Translations under genes and position numbers: made by a program | In this document: positions 6,331 to 7,396 of the stretch, in pieces | Layout: each line of letters starts with the position of its first letter | How positions within the stretch are numbered: position 1 is the first letter of the stretch | The notes under the pieces: model-generated | The model's database searches: none | Told to the model about the DNA's origin: nothing | Seen by the model: only the letters and a program-made list of their open reading frames with translations | Assembly (NCBI GenBank): GCA_023390875.1 | Contig: JAEWCA010000561.1 | Span: 1 to 7,396 of the forward strand | DNA: 7,396 bases | Origin: Actinomycetes bacterium | GTDB lineage: Bacteria; Actinomycetota; Actinomycetes; Actinomycetales; Cellulomonadaceae | Reading direction: 5' to 3'

Positions 6331-6627
6331 GTGTCGGTCTCCATCAAGCCCCTCGAGGACCGGATCGTCGTCAAGACGCTCGACGCCGAGACGACGACCG
6401 CCTCGGGTCTGGTCATCCCTGACAGCGCCAAGGAGAAGCCCCAGGAGGGCGAGGTCCTGGCGGTGGGCCCGGGCCGTGTCGACGACAACGGCAACCGCGT
6501 CCCGCTCGACGTCGCGGTCGGCGACAAGGTCATCTACTCGAAGTACGGCGGCACCGAGGTCAAGTACGCCGGCGAGGAGTACCTGATCCTGTCGGCCCGC
6601 GACATCCTCGCGGTCGTCGTCAAGTGA
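6331..6627 (+). CDS. groES: Co-chaperonin GroES (Hsp10)
   Basis: A 98-residue GroES of full family length. It caps the GroEL barrel and drives ATP-dependent folding of cytoplasmic proteins. Visible features: [11 protein letters not shown] (5-15), the mobile GroEL-binding loop (about 17-36, [17 protein letters not shown]), [10 protein letters not shown] (40-49), [25 protein letters not shown] (63-87) and the terminal DILAVV. The start is GTG 6331, with GGAGG (6320-6324) 6 nt upstream; the in-frame GTG at 6298 would add 11 residues absent from the family and has no ribosome binding site. Transcription is under CIRCE/HrcA control (6166-6240). No groEL follows; the next gene is a convergent whiB-type gene. 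Confidence 0.97.
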   Translation: MSVSIKPLEDRIVVKTLDAETTTASGLVIPDSAKEKPQEGEVLAVGPGRVDDNGNRVPLDVAVGDKVIYSKYGGTEVKYAGEEYLILSARDILAVVVK

Positions 6628-6629
6628 CC

Positions 6630-6651
6630 GACGGGGCGCCGGGCGCCCGTC
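6630..6651 (+). terminator. Stem-loop just after groES, probable terminator
   Basis: GACGGGGCGCC and GGCGCCCGTC form a nine-pair GC-rich stem with one bulged G (6636) and a three-base loop. It starts 2 nt after the groES stop. There is no T-tract; it is followed directly by the C10/G10 palindrome. Its presence argues that groES is transcribed alone. Confidence 0.55.
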
Positions 6652-6675
6652 CCCCCCCCCCGGCCGGGGGGGGGG
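6651..6675. repeat. C10-CGGCCG-G9 homopolymer palindrome
   Basis: Eleven C (6651-6661), GGCC, then ten G (6666-6675), a near-perfect palindrome made of homopolymer arms. It lies between convergent groES and the whiB-type gene. It could reinforce termination in both directions, be a slippage-prone tract, or be a sequencing or assembly error, since such runs are hard to read. Confidence 0.8.
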
Positions 6676-6702
6676 CTCTCGTCGTCTGTGCTGGCGGGTC
6701 GC

Positions 6703-6719
6703 CGGACGCCGGCGGTCCG
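6703..6719 (-). terminator. Weak stem-loop after the whiB-type gene
   Basis: CGGAC (6703-6707) and GTCCG (6715-6719) form a 5-bp stem around a 7-base, itself palindromic GC core, immediately past the stop on the minus strand. It is short and has no T-tract. Offered as a possible terminator only. Confidence 0.3.
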
Positions 6720-7016
6720 TCAGACGGCGGCGCGACGGGCGCTGCGCTGCGCCAGGATCGCTGCCCGCTCGTCCTCCGACAGGCCGCCCCACACGCCGTA
6801 GGGCTCGCGGACCGCGAGGGACTGCTCGCGGCACTCCTTGAGGACGGGGCACGTGGCGCAGATCGCCTTGGCCGCCTCGGCGCGGCGCCGGCGGGCTGAG
6901 CCGCGCTCGCCCTCGGGGTGGAAGAACAGGTCCTGGTCGGCGTCCCGGCATGCGCCTTCGAACTGCCACTCCCAGAGGTCCATCACCGGACCGGGCAACC
7001 GCGAGATCTCGGCCAT
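6720..7016 (-). CDS. whiB3: WhiB-family iron-sulfur regulator, WhiB3/WhiD type
   Basis: A 98-residue WhiB-like protein. C23, C53, C56 and C62 give the C-x29-C-x2-C-x5-C set that ligates a 4Fe-4S cluster. GVWGG (74-78) is the turn contacting the principal sigma factor, and the Arg/Ala-rich C-terminus would touch DNA. The N-terminal LPGP, the WEWQ-x2-G-x-CR stretch, FFHPEGERG (31-39) and EPYGVWGGLSE (71-81) match M. tuberculosis WhiB3 / Streptomyces WhiD more than other classes. WhiB3 is a redox-responsive regulator and WhiD is needed for spore maturation. The start ATG 7016 has GAGGAGG 5 nt upstream. Convergent with groES, which repeats the Mycobacterium neighbourhood groES-groEL1-whiB3 (from memory). 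whiD would be the Streptomyces name. Confidence 0.92.
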   Translation of the reverse strand: MAEISRLPGPVMDLWEWQFEGACRDADQDLFFHPEGERGSARRRRAEAAKAICATCPVLKECREQSLAVREPYGVWGGLSEDERAAILAQRSARRAAV

Positions 7017-7036
7017 GCGTTCCTCCTCGGTCTTCG

Positions 7037-7060
7037 CGACCGCCCAGCGGTGGGCGGTCG
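7037..7060 (-). promoter_or_regulatory. Perfect 10-bp hairpin in the whiB3 leader
   Basis: CGACCGCCCA (7037-7046), loop GCGG, TGGGCGGTCG (7051-7060): ten uninterrupted pairs. On the whiB3 transcript it ends 8 nt before the GAGGAGG ribosome binding site (7022-7028), within the predicted 5' leader. It could modulate translation or protect the message, or act in DNA as a repressor site. It is not attached to a T-tract, so it is unlikely to be a simple attenuator. Confidence 0.6.
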
Positions 7061-7124
7061 GTCAGCTCCTGCGTCGTCGTGGTGCGTCCCGCATGTTCTT
7101 CAGCGGGTGAAGCGATGTGCCGCC

Positions 7125-7153
7125 ACGTTACAACCGCGCCAGAAGTTGTTCAA
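7125..7153 (-). promoter_or_regulatory. whiB3 promoter
   Basis: On the minus strand TTGAAC (7148-7153) and TAACGT (7125-7130, fits TANNNT) are spaced by 17 bp. The predicted start near 7118 gives a 5' leader of about 100 nt. The surrounding bases are clearly more AT-rich than the coding sequence, as expected of a promoter region. Confidence 0.6.
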
Positions 7154-7192
7154 GACTGTGTCGCCCATTGGGGGGATGACTCGATTGGGCGC

Positions 7193-7220
7193 ATCGGTCC
7201 TGGTCCTGGGCCCGACCGAT
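7193..7220. repeat. Inverted repeat in the whiB3-HTH intergenic region
   Basis: ATCGGTC (7193-7199) and GACCGAT (7214-7220) form a perfect 7-bp inverted repeat with a 14-bp gap, about 40 bp upstream of the whiB3 -35 and 62 bp before the next gene. The spacing would suit a dimeric regulator on either promoter. Function unproven; chance is possible in such GC-rich DNA. The rest of the 265-bp gap (7017-7281) holds the whiB3 leader and promoter and no gene I can support. Confidence 0.35.
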
Positions 7221-7281
7221 TCGCCCGACTCCCGCGCCCGACCCGACAGGTGCGCGGGGCCAGTCCTGGCAGAATCGCGTC

Positions 7282-7396
7282 ATGGTCCCCGAGCCTGACG
7301 CGGAGCCGGCCGCCACCACGACCGACGAACGGGCCGCCGCCGACCTCGCCCCCGCCCTCGCGGTCGCCGCCGTCGCGCGCCGGCTCGGGGTCGCGC
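7282..7396 (+). CDS. N-terminus of probable MerR-like HTH regulator (partial)
   Basis: The open frame from ATG 7282 runs off the window edge after 38 residues. A variable Ala/Asp/Glu/Thr-rich lead (1-24) is followed by ALAVAAVARRLGVA (25-38). This matches the first helix and turn of MerR-type or excisionase-type helix-turn-helix domains (V-x-x-VARRLGVA). The rest of the DNA-binding and effector domains lies outside. No Shine-Dalgarno precedes the ATG. A CAGAAT hexamer (7270-7275) ends 6 nt before it, the same geometry as padR, which suggests a leaderless mRNA. The short palindrome GCCAG-TC-CTGGC (7259-7270) abuts that hexamer and could be an operator. Alternative: another HTH family with the same helix. 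Confidence 0.5.
   Translation, partial: MVPEPDAEPAATTTDERAAADLAPALAVAAVARRLGVA

Noticed and set aside
6918..7298. 126-residue + frame spanning the whiB3 promoter and leader
   Set aside because: It starts antisense to whiB3, crosses the promoter and leader hairpin, and has no family resemblance.

Overview
The window comes from a very GC-rich actinobacterium. Third codon positions are almost all G or C. It carries a WhiB-family regulator, CIRCE elements in front of groES, leaderless-type promoters, and a secreted multidomain protein with duplicated beta-rich modules and a PKD domain. The style resembles Micrococcales of the Cellulomonas group. The genus is an inference from overall character, not proven by any single gene.

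Layout, left to right. (1) Positions 1-87 hold the last 28 codons of an IS481-type transposase on the + strand. Only 6 bp separate its stop from the end of the next gene. (2) 94-1010, minus strand: a two-gene operon, a PadR-type repressor followed by a HAAS-like two-helix membrane protein, joined by an ATGA overlap. The padR promoter looks leaderless and has an imperfect dyad (candidate autoregulatory operator) exactly between its -35 and -10. (3) 1134-3749, plus strand, divergent from padR: a secreted 871-residue calcineurin-like metallophosphoesterase with the architecture signal peptide - phosphoesterase - module A - PKD - module B. The A and B modules are a gapless 202-residue duplication. 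(4) 3787-6113, minus strand: a class I SAM methyltransferase with a THUMP-like C-terminus, coupled by a 1-nt overlap to a YbdK-type carboxylate-amine (glutamate-cysteine) ligase. (5) 6166-6627, plus strand: groES with a well-formed heat-shock control region, consisting of a TTGACC-N17-TAGAGT promoter flanked by two CIRCE-like operators with identical N9 spacing. No groEL follows. An unusual C10/G10 homopolymer palindrome lies just past the gene. (6) 6720-7016, minus strand, convergent with groES: a WhiB3/WhiD-type iron-sulfur regulator. Its promoter and roughly 100-nt leader are readable, and the leader holds a perfect 10-bp hairpin next to the ribosome binding site. (7) 7282 to the window end, plus strand: the start of a probable MerR-like HTH regulator.

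Functionally the window is a patchwork. The right part (groES, whiB3/whiD) is conserved chromosomal backbone, recognisable from the arrangement groES-groEL1-whiB3 in Mycobacterium, but here groEL is absent from the join. The left part (IS fragment, PadR/HAAS pair, secreted phosphoesterase) is accessory in character. I do not see a clearly undescribed multi-gene system. The points most worth a second look are the missing groEL with the homopolymer palindrome in its place, the altered metal-binding motif of the phosphoesterase, the tandem CIRCE layout, and the operator-in-promoter architecture of padR.
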